Assembly (NCBI GenBank): GCA_963691655.1 | Contig: OY829326.1 | Coordinates: 53,995,776-54,059,775 of the forward strand | Source: Toxonevra muliebris | Lineage: Eukaryota > Arthropoda > Insecta > Diptera > Pallopteridae | Reading direction: 5' to 3' | Length of the DNA stretch: 64,000 nt | Shown here: positions 36,321-46,517 of the stretch, one piece after another | Numbering within the stretch: the first letter of the stretch is position 1 | How the letters are laid out: the number at the start of each line of letters is the position of its first letter | The notes under the pieces: model-generated | Database searches by the model: none | The model's input: only the letters and a program-made list of their open reading frames with translations | What the model was told of the DNA's origin: nothing | Program-made: the position numbers and the translations under genes

Positions 36321-39000
36321 ACCCATATTGAAAATAATGTAAAAAATGTTTAGAAATCCATCTAGCAATGATAATAATGAATTCAGAGAAAGCTTATATG
36401 TAGTTCTTTGGATATTTGTGTCTTCAATTACATAATAGTTTTTCTTTCTTCTACAATCCTTGCGCATAAACTTTTAAAAAAGCTAATCACTAGTAATCAC
36501 ATTTTAAACAATTAAAATATTACTTCTATTATTAAAACTTTACATTTAATTAAAATGTAGTTTATGTATTTTTATTTCCGCAGTGGTGTAACAACTACAT
36601 ATACATTTATATTTGTATTTTAATTTACTTTCCGCATCCTTTGAAGCATATTTATTTGCTGTATATAAATTCCCTTTCACTCAGCGCCAACTAAAAAGAT
36701 CAAAAGGATGTGCAGCAAGTGCAATTAGTGGTAGCCCATGAGGAAATGGAGGGAGAAAGAGAGAGAGAGAGAGAAAGTGTAGAGATATAAACCGAGAGAG
36801 TCTGTAAGAGAGTATGGAATTATATTGAATAGCACACAAATACACACACAAAGCATCACTGATTCTTGGATAGAAATTGCTACTGTGCAGAAATGAATGA
36901 AATTTATAATAATAATAACAACAACGAAATGTGAATCCGCTTAAATGCAACTCAACAAATAAAATCAACTCAAGTGGCAAGTGAAGTTTGCTATTGCAAT
37001 ATACCTTCGGTTAAACGCAGTTGCTACTATGTATATAAAAACACGCAAATGAAGAAGTACCTACTACATATGCTTGCGTGAATCTCTGTATTTCTCATAA
37101 ATGCATCGAGTTATAACTAGAAAGGATACAAATGTTAACTACAGTAAGAAAAATCTAAATGAATGATGAAAAAGGTTGGTAAAAAAAAAAAACAACAGAA
37201 TACAAAAAGAATGTAACTTCACAAGATGCACACGAGCGTTTTCAACTCTGCTGCTGCTTGAGCACTTTGCTCTCTGAAGTTTTATATATATGTGTGTGTG
37301 TGTGTGTGCATATGACAATTGTTGTTGACTAAAGAATGTAATAAAAAATAATACACTTTGATTTGATTTCTTTGGTATACTACTTACTTTGGTTTTTTAA
37401 TTTTATATCCTTTAACTACCACAGAGTTATATACACTGCTTGCATGTTTCTGTGTGTATGTGTGTACTGTTAGTGATGAGCTATTAATTGGCTACACTTG
37501 TGCGAGAAAAACACAAAACAAAAAAAACCAAAAACAAAGCAAAGATACTAAAAAAAAAACAATTTTATTTCTTTTAAATTCTTTTTAATTAACAATTATT
37601 ACCTTTGATCGTTTTTACTTAGATGTTTGATTGGTTGGTTAGTATTTTTCCAAGCACACTTTATATTGCATACTTCAGGGGTTATGCTTTGATCCTATGA
37701 TAACATTTTACTCTATAACATGTACGAGTGAGTGAGTATTTGATGTATTCGTAGTAAAATGAAGCACGTATAATATTGAGTTTATATACATTACTTATAG
37801 TATTTTTTACAGTATATTAAATCAAGGATGATCTCTCCCCTCTCGCTTCTCTGATTCTTGATTGTTGCTTAAGTGGCTTGCGCTCCCTCTAAAATCCAAT
37901 TGATACAAAGTTTAGCATTACAGTACCATATAAATTCAAAATGAATACTGGAAATTTCAACTTGGATATTTTCTGAATATTTTCGCTGTTACGTAGGTCT
38001 GACCCTCAATATTTCTTTCAGTTTTCCGATCATAATTTTTTCTTATTTTTCTTAGATTAGCTTTGCCTAGGGTGGAATACGTTTATACTTCGGTTCGTTA
38101 CTGTTTCAAAAGCTGAATTTGTAGGTATTTTCCATCTGTACTGGTATGTTAACGGTTTGTGCTGCTGGCGTTTGGGATTCTTGTGACGATGGCGCTTTAG
38201 TTCTGTTAATAAACTTCAATGTTTTCGTGGAGTTTTCTGTTTAAAATCATAAATTTTATTATACATATCAATCTTAACTTCTTAAAAAAATTGTAGCTGT
38301 AACTCAATGTGATAAGTGAATTTTCTTGTAGTCGACTCTGCTGTTTGCCTCGCAGAAAAACACAATCATTTCTTATAACAAAGATGTGCATAATGTCCAA
38401 TATGCAGTTCACTTCAGAAATATTTGATTGATGGAGAAAATACGACTATGGCACAACAGCCCATGAAGGGCTTAGTTCGAGCTTTTCGCTTGAAAATATA
38501 TTTAATCAAAATCAAAACTTTCTGAAGTGTACTACATATAGGCAATTGAGCGTACCTGGGTTAAATTTCAATAAAAAAATTGTGAGTTTAAAACTAAATG
38601 ACAAAGAAAACCATTTAATAAATTCACGTCATTGATTATATCATGCGATAAATTTTACACTCAGAGAATTAATGTCATTCAAATGAATAGAATTTGTTGC
38701 ATACTTTTAGGCATTTTGTTAGTGATCAAATATTTATTTTTAATACTGGTACTACGCTTGACTAATGATCGGCACTAGTCCAAAAGGTTTCGTCAGACAC
38801 ACCTCTGCAATTTGCACACTGCTACACAATGAGATCGCTGATTGTGAATTTGAGGTCAAATAAAAAAAAAAACAGAAGCAAAATAGTTATTACATTATAT
38901 ATTTTAATTTTTAAAAGTCGTCAGACTTGAAGTGAGGTGCTTGGATTCGTTGATTATAAATTTGAATTGATATTTCTTTATAAATGACTGTAACAAAAAC
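36321..39000. other. non-coding DNA
   Basis: It contains a GAGA tract at about 36,750-36,780 and a TG repeat at about 37,289-37,308. The strip at 38,449-38,500 is a SINE body relic (TATGGCACAACAGCCCATGA). No coding region was recognised. Confidence 0.5.
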
Positions 39001-39012
39001 ATCGATAAAAGC

Positions 39013-39390
39013 TAAAGGGTGATTTGATAAGCCTTTGGTGTTTAATTTTCAAAAATAAAAAGGAACGGAAAAAGTACAAAATTGTATGAAATTTTACTTT
39101 GAGTCGATAAATCAATGCTTACCATTTACTTTTTAAAGATTATTTTATGTAAATATTGACTTCGACTATGTTGTAAGTCACCTATGTGAGAACTTTAATG
39201 TTGAACTACTTTTTCGAGCACACTGGCTGTTATCTGGTTATTAACACGTGTAATGTTGTTTTCGAAGGCTGCAATTAACGCTCGTCTATCGGCATAGATG
39301 AGAGACTTCATGCACAAACAGCACAAAAAATAGTTTAGAGGTGTCAAATCGCTGGATAGCGATCTAGCAATCTCCGAAACGTGAAATGAA
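39013..39390 (-). pseudogene. mariner/Tc1-like transposase C-terminal fragment, left arm of an inverted pair
   Basis: The minus strand encodes SDLTPLNYFLCCLCMKSLIY followed by ADRRALIAAFENNITRV. This is the SCDLTPLDYFLWGxVKxxVYAD segment that carries the third catalytic Asp in a widespread mariner-like family. An AAAGGGTGATTTGAT end, similar to terminal repeats of such elements, lies at about 39,015. The remainder is missing; the second arm at 39,545-40,110 runs in the opposite direction. Confidence 0.75.
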
Positions 39391-39544
39391 CTCCTCACTG
39401 AAATCATCTGTTAATAGGTCCATTGTTTCGACGCTGCGGCAGGTCATTCATTCGGTCGGCTTCATTTCTTCAACGAGGGGCATTTTATACGCTTTTCAAC
39501 CAAAACCTTTGTGTAAAATCTTCCCCATAATCGAGCGCAATCTC

Positions 39545-40110
39545 AATTATTGCAGCGGATGGACAACTCACGGCTTCCATCGCTAAGCTCTGAATCAGTT
39601 GGAAACGTATCCAAATTTTGGTGAGAAAATCATTTTCAGGGATGAATCACATTTTTGATTGAACGGCTCCGTGAACAAGCAAAATAGCCTTATTTGAGCA
39701 GAGAGTACTCCATAGCGGTTGCAAGACCATGCGCCGGTTCTAACAAGGTTCTAACAAAACGGCGCAACATGTCACAAGCGAGTTGTTAAAAGTTCCAAGA
39801 ACGCATTATTTTCAGAATAAGCGATAGTGGTTGTTAACACGGGCGCAAACATGAACGCCTGTAGAAACTTGCTTATTTTTTCAACCTCTTTCTTTCAGAC
39901 AGGCGCTCATGCTTGCTTCCGTGTGATCAGCCACATATGGAATGGCCGCCAAGATCGCGCGATTTAACGACCTTCGCTGATTTAAGTGAACAAACCAAAA
40001 TAATTGAACTTATGCGACATAGTCATACAAAATTGGACCTCTCGGATGGACTCCTGTAAACGAAGCCGCGGAGATGTTGAATTTACTTTAATCTACACTA
40101 AAAGTTTCCG
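39545..40110 (+). pseudogene. mariner/Tc1-like transposase remnant, right arm of an inverted pair
   Basis: The plus strand shows ALNQLETYPNFGEKIIFRDE (first catalytic Asp) followed by SHF, a stop and LNGSVNKQNS. Near 39,760 comes QNGATCHK (second Asp lost or changed to Asn). At 40,004-40,110 it ends with IVIQNWTSRMDSCKRSRGDV, the usual (V)IENWTSRLDYIRASRGSH tail. The segment with the third Asp is scrambled. Multiple stops and indels: inactive. Confidence 0.8.
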
Positions 40111-40163
40111 TCATATCTCTTACACAACTCTTTTTATTCAATTTAAAAGTTCAGACATACTTA

Positions 40164-40727
40164 ATGAAAATTCCTTTATATGCTGCATCTAATCATTTTA
40201 CTGAAGGTGGTTTTATAATTAATGAGTATATAGCAGATGTCGACTTAATTCATTTGGTTATTTACCTTAACTCGGTAATGTATGAATGCTTGATGAATGA
40301 CCTAACTTGGCAACCAACATACACTCTCTTAAGATTTGGAAAGGAAAATAGATTCATTTTGAATTTGGGAAGGTTTGAATTATGCAGAAAAATATTTGCA
40401 GGGAACTCGAGTAGTTCGACAAAGAAAAAAACTATCATCTTAATACGTGTTCATGTGGAATGCGTAGTTTGTGTCTGCGATTCCTGTACTTCTGAGTCGA
40501 GTCAAGTATTGCAGTATTTGGCGATAAGCTTCAATGTATCACACAATACGTTCAATCGAACCTTATCGTTGGATCACATTTCTTGTAAACGAAACAGAGA
40601 ACAGTGGAAGATTCAATCAAGGAACCTGGTTAAAAGCATCCAAATTCTACACCGGAGCGTGCTTTTGAATCTTACGATACCAAATCGGATTATGTTTTAT
40701 TTTCTTTTTACTCAGATATTCCTTTAA
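40164..40727 (+). other. 187-codon open frame of unknown origin
   Basis: This is among the longest frames in the window that is neither simple repeat nor recognised family. The predicted protein starts MKIPLYAASNHFTEGG, contains a Cys-rich stretch (HVECVVCVCDSCTS) and ends in a hydrophobic FYFLFTQIFL. I recognise no domain. There is no evident promoter or splice context, and it lies right after the transposase remnant. It may be a chance frame, an unrecognised transposon-encoded segment or a real exon; the first two are more likely. Confidence 0.2.
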
Positions 40728-43100
40728 CTTACATTCACTAGTTTCACGACATATGCCAAAATTTCCAAAGATATTCAAATAATTTATTTTTTTGTGTTTA
40801 AGTTCAATGCATTTTGAAGTGCACTTCGCTTTATATACAAAAACAAAAATACCTAAATACAAAAAAAAAGAAAAAACAAACTACACACGCTGAATAAATG
40901 TATGAATGAATGCTAAAGCAGTAGAAGCTTCTTTGACAACAGCTCAGTGTATAAACATATGCGATTTTATGTCGCGTAAAAGGGAAAAGCTGCGTCAAAG
41001 GATTCCCGCGACTTTGATGCTTCTTTGCTTATTATTTACACAAACATACGCACACACACACACACACGCAAATGCAATTCAACGAGCACCGGTGGAAGCT
41101 TATATGTAAATTTCGCAACATAAAGAAGACACGAAATAAGATGCAAAAGCATTTGAGTTGCATTCCGTTGCATTTGTTAGCATTAACTCCAACAACCACC
41201 TCATCCCAACGCTCGACGGCAACGTCATTGCAGCTGTAGAATGATACCATTTTAAAGGCGGCCACCACGCATTGCAGTTACATGCGATGCAGCGAAATGC
41301 ATTTTACAAAATTTATTCACATATTCTCAAGTGGTTATTTGCGTATTTTTATTTTCACTTGTAGTTACATATTCTTTGGTTTTTTTTTTTTTATTTTTTT
41401 ACATTGCACTTTCACTCTTCCCGCTCTTTCCAAATGCTATTTGCGCCACAATGTTGCCAACATACATCAAAAGTTTCTGCCGACAAGAAAAATCAAATGT
41501 AAATGTTTAATGAGCGCTTTTTCTTTTTCCTCCGAGCTTTACTTTTGTTGTTGTTCTCACTCCTTTAGTTTTGCTCCCTTTTTCGTGCTGTAACTTGCAG
41601 TACTTGGTGAAAAAATGCCAATTAAAAGAAAAGTCAAAAAGAAAATGATTTTTGCACACAAAAAACAAAAAGTTGCAACTGTAAAAGAATTTCACGTAAC
41701 TGCTGTAAGCGTGCATACATACCTTTAGAAAGCAAGTATAAACGCCATCATCTTCATGGGGCGTTCAGTGCCAAGTGTGGTACTAGTAAAAACAGAAATA
41801 CAAAGTGAGTTGACAACATTGTTTTGATTTTGATGGTGTCTTTGACTTTTTCCTCTTTTTTCTTTTGCACACAAATGCAACAGTTTCTTTGAAGTTTGTT
41901 TCTATCTTTTTTGAAACAAGGGGAGGGGGGACAACAATACATTTTCTTCTTCTCACTCCTCGCCCCTTTCCTTGAGAAAGTATGAGCTACCCTTTGTGAA
42001 ATTAGCCACTTTCGTGTAAAGCGTACCTACTTATGTACTTTGTTTTTGTAAATATATTAAGTATAAAAAGAATTTGTGTATTTAAGTTTTATAATTTAAT
42101 TTTGTAAATATTTCTGATGTGGCTTCGCAAAGAAACACTTTATTAGGAGCTCATAAATACTCGAATACCTTAGATTTTTCTGATAAACTTTTGAAATTCA
42201 TTTATCCAATTTCCTGATTTGAAAAAAATCAATGTATCCATTGTTATTGTTACTGTTGGCGTGAAGTTTTTATCATAGCAACATTGTTCCACCATGAAAG
42301 CTCAATAAAAATGGGATAAGTTATATCGCTGTTTGCTGCAGGGCTGACATAATCCGAAAAAAATTTGAGAAGAGTATGTGTCGTTATTGCGTTCTACCGA
42401 GCGATAGTTCATTGAAATCTTTAAATGCGATTTTCTCAAAAATTATTTTATTTTGTTTTTCACTTATGACAGTCTTACAGAAAACGTACAAAGTTACATA
42501 TGAGGTGCTCATAGTTGATTGCAAAATATGAGAATTTAAAAAATTTACAACAAAAAGAAGAATCACACCAGATAACACGAAACTGTGAATACCCCAAATA
42601 ATATTACTCATTTATAAAAATTATCATATACAGGGTAAATTACTCTTTCGTACTAAATTGTGGAGAGAGCAACAATTTTAGCCATCAAAAGGTTTAAAAA
42701 TCAAGGAAATGATAAGGAATTTTTCATGGCTAATTTTTTATCAAGAAATTGAGGGATTAGTTTCAGAACTGCAGTTTTGAATACTAAAACATGAAAGTTT
42801 TTGGAAAAACACAGATTTACATAAATTTTTCTAATTTTTTATAGGAATTTTTTTTATATTGTTTTTTACATTTCGTGCGAAATAATGTTTGCTATTAAAG
42901 CGCAAAATAGTGCAGCGGTCAAAAATGATCGGAATTTCATAATTTTTCTCCGACACCAAACATCTAATATTTGAAAATAATATTTTAAGATGATTCCGTC
43001 TTCTATTTATATTTCTTCAAACTTTCTCCATTTTAACTTCGTAACTCCTCAAATAAAAACAAATTATATTAATGAAATAATACATTAGGTTTTTGATAGA
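40728..43100. other. non-coding DNA
   Basis: CA repeat at about 41,046-41,067 and several poly-T/A tracts. The frames on both strands at 41,032-41,942 are compositionally biased and overlap. Nothing recognised. Confidence 0.5.
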
Positions 43101-43138
43101 TTAGGTTAGGTTGGGTTAGGTTAGGTTAGGTTAGGTTA
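43101..43138 (+). repeat. TTAGG-type repeat, left block
   Basis: About seven to eight units of TTAGG (one TTGGG variant) directly abut the 5'-truncated LINE that starts at about 43,139. Confidence 0.95.
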
Positions 43139-43581
43139 TAAAAAGTATATGCTGCGCGTTCTCCCGTTCCTCTTTTTATATGCCCACGTTTTAACAAAAA
43201 CAGAGATGAGCTGGAGAAAGCCTTTGGAGAACCCCCTACAGAAAGGAATCTGACGACACAGATGTGTAACACAGCGGAAAAATGGAATGCAGCATGCAAG
43301 GTTGCTGCAGATATGATGACCACTCTGTATGATGCAGAACGTGCGCGCAAAGTCGAGCGCACGGCAAATACTACAAATATGGAGCCAGATATCGTCAACC
43401 GACGATAAAATCGAACAGAATTGGACAGAAACCAATACTGACGATTGAGCACTAAGCTCATTACGGCCTTCCGACGTAATACCTAACGGTGGTTCCGGGA
43501 GGAATATCCGTACGGACGAGAGGTGGTTTTAGCATGAGAATGTCACGCACTGACTGGGTGGCTTTTTATGCTTTCCTCCTC

Positions 43582-43617
<36 letters not shown>
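43139..43617 (+). mobile_element. 5'-truncated R1-like LINE 3' end with poly(A), inside a TTAGG repeat
   Basis: The plus strand encodes RDELEKAFGEPPTERNLTTQ, then MCNTAEKWNAACKVAADMMT and LYDAERARKVERT, ending in a stop near 43,407. An (R/x)ELE...LTPxNxxxxMLxxxxxWxAxxxFAxxVMxxLRxAERxR tail is typical of the extreme ORF2 C-terminus of R1-clade LINEs. A 3' UTR follows (ACGGCCTTCCGACGTAATAC ... CTTTCCTCCTC) and about 33 A residues (43,585-43,617). The same 3' UTR occurs in the copy at 46,140-46,502. TTAGG repeats flank both sides. Confidence 0.82.
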
Positions 43618-43619
<2 letters not shown>

Positions 43620-43666
43620 TTAGGTTAGGTTAGGTTTGGTTAGGTTAGGTTAAGTTAAGTTGAGTT
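43618..43666 (+). repeat. TTAGG-type repeat, right block
   Basis: GGTTAGG units follow the poly(A) directly and decay into TTAAG and TTGAG variants by about 43,666. Confidence 0.95.
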
Positions 43667-43754
43667 AACAGTGGCAGCGATTGCCTCACATCGACCGTCT
43701 GGTTCATAGCGTTACCACAAACTTTTTAGAGTCAATAAGAACTACGATTTATAT

Positions 43755-44069
43755 TTGAGAGGCTGAGAGGAAAAGTTGTGTAACTTCTACGTTCAGAAAA
43801 AAGTGGAATAATTTTACTTAAGAGCAAAAGCAAAACGAAATATGTTCAGAGCAAAAGTGAAACGACATATGCTCAGAGCGAAAACGGAATAAAAAACTAT
43901 GCTGTTCTTGCTCTGAAAGAATTGTTATACCATTTTTGCTCTTACTTTTAAGGCGTTTCATTTTCACTCTAAACCGTATTACTTATGCCATTCTTGCATT
44001 GACACTCTAAATTATTTCACTTTTGCTCTTATATAAATTTTATCTCGCTTTTCCTCACAGCCTGTCATT
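43755..44069. mobile_element. fold-back MITE, copy 1
   Basis: The left end TGAGAGGCTGAGAGGAAAAG and the right end CTTTTCCTCACAGCCTGTCA are inverted complements over about 16-18 bp. Inside, AGAGCAAAAGTGAAA-type stretches on the left are mirrored by TTTCACTTTTGCTCT on the right, so most of the 315-bp unit can fold on itself. No coding capacity. Confidence 0.85.
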
Positions 44070-44106
44070 TATCATTCGAAAGTGATATAAAACCGAATCG
44101 TCCTCA

Positions 44107-44422
44107 TTTGAGAGGCTGAGAGGAAAAGTGGTATAACTTCTACGTTCAGAAAAAAGTGGAATAATTTCACTTAAGAGCAAAATCAAAACGAAATATGTTC
44201 AGAGCAAAAGTGAAACGAAATATGTTCAGAGCGAAAACGGAATAAAAAACTATGCTGTTATTGCTTTGAAAGAACTGTCATACCATTTTTGCTCTTACTT
44301 TTAAGGCGTTTCATTTTCACTCTAACCCGTATTACTTATGCCATTCTTGCACTGACACTCTACATTATTTCACTTTTGCTCTTATATAAATTTTAGCCCG
44401 CTTTTCCTCTCAGCCTGTCATT
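44107..44422. mobile_element. fold-back MITE, copy 2 (direct tandem of copy 1)
   Basis: Nearly the same sequence as 43,755-44,069 in the same orientation, about 37 bp further on. It ends in CTTTTCCTCTCAGCCTGTCA, which restores exact complementarity to the left end (AGGCTGAGAGGAAAAG). Small differences between the copies are scattered. Confidence 0.88.
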
Positions 44423-44449
44423 CAACACTGTTTTCAGTTTAAAACAATC

Positions 44450-44720
44450 CGTAGGCTGTGCTAAGTTTTTAATAGAGTCAGATTTGTACTGGCTATGTCA
44501 TTTAGGAAAAGAGAAAACGCGCTCTTTAACATCTAGATAAGGCAAGACAAGGCACAAAGAATGTGCTCTAAAGTCTCCTTTGTGACAGAGTCATTACATT
44601 ATCTGCATAGGTCGTTTTCCACAAAACCGAGCTTTTTGGTATAATACTTCAAAAATCAATATCCAGTAACTACGCCAATCATCACACTGCATTCATTTTT
44701 CTTCACATGTGAGGGCAATT
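44450..44720 (-). pseudogene. LINE ORF2 C-terminal fragment (Cys/His tail)
   Basis: Minus-strand pieces in one frame read GVVTGY, YYTKKLGFVENDLCR and CNDSVTKETLEHILCALSCL. This is the CxxC...TxEHILxxC tail after RNase H in LINE ORF2. It is more diverged than the neighbouring copy at 44,794-45,315 and belongs to another lineage. Confidence 0.65.
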
Positions 44721-44793
44721 GTTTTCGTTATTTCAAAAAGTTGTTGTAATGCAGAACCAGAAAAGATTTGGTATCAAAATCAGCCAGTGGTAT

Positions 44794-45315
44794 TGTATTG
44801 TATTGTATTATAGAGGTTTCTGTCGTTGTACCGCGACCTATAAGATCTATTGTACATCCCTCTTTTCTTTCTAGTCTAATCTGCCTAGAGTACCTCATCC
44901 AGTCCAGTCTCCCTCAAGAATTTGAGTATTGCGCCCGGATCTATGGATGCCAGTTCGGTACTGGGCACTTGGTGCATGCCCAGACATTTCCTTCTTTTGT
45001 GGATCAGTGCTCCACATTGAGCTAAAATATGTTCTGATGATTCGTCTTCCTCATTACAAAACCTACAAATTGAGCTTTGCTCAACCCCTATCTTACAAAG
45101 GTGTTCTCTGAGCCCGCAATGCCCAGTCAGAATACCAGCTAATATGCGCAAACTGTTTTTGTTGAGACCAATGCAGAATGCGTATCTACTCTTATTATAA
45201 TTACCTAAAAGCGCTTTGGATTGCCTCAGTCCCGTAAGATTGGTAAAGAGTTCTTGCCTCTTGTTCCTCTCTTCTTGCCTGAGTAATTCCCTGATTACGC
45301 TATCTCCTATTCCAC
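44794..45315 (-). mobile_element. 5'-truncated RNase H-type LINE with 13-bp target-site duplication
   Basis: CAGCCAGTGGTAT occurs at 44,781-44,793 and 45,316-45,328, an exact 13-bp duplication. Read on the minus strand, the 522-bp insert carries the ORF2 end (MRILAGILTGHCGLREHLCK, SSICRFCNEEDESSEHILAQ, then C and ALIHKRRK; stop at about 44,885). A 3' UTR and a pentanucleotide tail of three to four ATACA units at 44,794-44,812 follow. The 3' 230 bp are nearly identical to the insert at 62,586-62,824. The C-terminal CxxC...HxxxxC motif is readable without a break. Confidence 0.93.
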
Positions 45316-45328
45316 AGCCAGTGGTATC

Positions 45329-46124
45329 TATTTCTTTTCAAGTATACCATCACAGAAATAGTAAAAACATCACAAACCTTATGAGGCATGGCACACATAT
45401 TTCTTCTTTTTTAACATTTCTACATCATCTATCTATGCAGATTTCAAATTATTAATTTCCAATGTGTTAATGGAAAAGTGTACGATCTCATTCACAGATA
45501 AGCACCTCAACTAATGGGATATTCAATACTTTAACTTGAAGTTATTATCATCTATCTGTACTATGCAAATACTCAATAATATAATTCCTTTTTGTATATT
45601 CAAATGGGGCATATAGAATTACATGAATGTGGTATGTAGGTACAAAAAGTATTAACCTCTTGAGTACCTTAAGAAATATTTTTGTCTCAATAAATTTCCA
45701 ATACATCTCCAATGTGCAACTAACCTTATCTATTCGCACACCTCAAAAACCTAATCACATTTCAATTGTTGAATTTCCAAAGTTTCTTTTTATTTCTTCG
45801 GTTGCGAATTGGGAACATCATCAATAACATAAACATAAATTTTTGGTGCTCCTCTCCAGTTCACACTAGAAACTTTTATACAGTTCTTCACATTTGCTAT
45901 CATGCGATTATCAATACAAAAATATGTATGTGTGGGTGTGTGAGTATTTGAGTATAGGTGTTTGGGTGTTTGAATGTATTTATGTTATAGAATTCTAAGC
46001 GCGCGTTCTACAAGTGAAATCAACATTTAGAGTTCATTCATTCATTTCAATTTTGTTTTATACATATGTATGAATGTATGTGTGTATATATTTACAAATG
46101 TATATACATATGTATCTGCGCATG
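45329..46124. other. non-coding DNA
   Basis: AT-rich, with TGTGTGTGAGTATTTGAG and ATGTATG microsatellite stretches; nothing recognised. Confidence 0.5.
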
Positions 46125-46139
46125 AAACATAAAAGGTGT

Positions 46140-46502
46140 TTTTTTTTTTTTTTTTTTTGGAGGAGGAAAGCATTGAGAGCCTCAGTCAGTGTGAGACTTC
46201 CACTCACCAAAACCACCTCACATGTCCGAACGGTGGAGCCCTCCTGGGACACCTACTGGTACTACGTCAGGAGGCCGTTGTGAGCATTAACGCTCAAGCG
46301 TCTGTTAATTGTCATTCAGTCAGATTGTCTTCCTGTTTCAACCTCGCCCTCGGGATTGTGCGACGAGGTGGCTGTACTGTGTTGCATATTATAAAGTTGC
46401 TGATGCTGTTGGTTCAGCCGATACTCTCTTTCTGCAGCTCGGAGTTTTGCCATTACTTGTACTGCAAACTGGCAGCCTGCTTGCCATTTATCTTTTAACA
46501 TA
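46140..46502 (-). mobile_element. 5'-truncated R1-like LINE with 15-bp target-site duplication
   Basis: AAACATAAAAGGTGT is found at 46,125-46,139 and 46,503-46,517. On the minus strand the insert encodes MLKDKWQAGCQFAVQVMAKL followed by RAAERE and a Gln/Asn-rich tail with a stop at 46,316. A 3' UTR matching that at 43,420-43,584 follows (CGGCCTCCTGACGTAGTACC; TCAATGCTTTCCTCCTC), then poly(A) (T run at 46,139-46,158). The intact duplication and poly(A) mark a relatively recent insertion. Confidence 0.92.
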
Positions 46503-46517
46503 AAACATAAAAGGTGT

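Noticed and set aside
43101..43666. Functional telomere repeat
   Set aside because: The TTAGG blocks are short, interrupted and interstitial, and Diptera are not known to use TTAGG telomeres.
44768..45025. 85-codon plus-strand open frame, repeated at 62,585-62,812 as a conserved gene
   Set aside because: It is antisense to the 3' end of a LINE; both copies are flanked by target-site duplications, so the similarity is that of a repeat.
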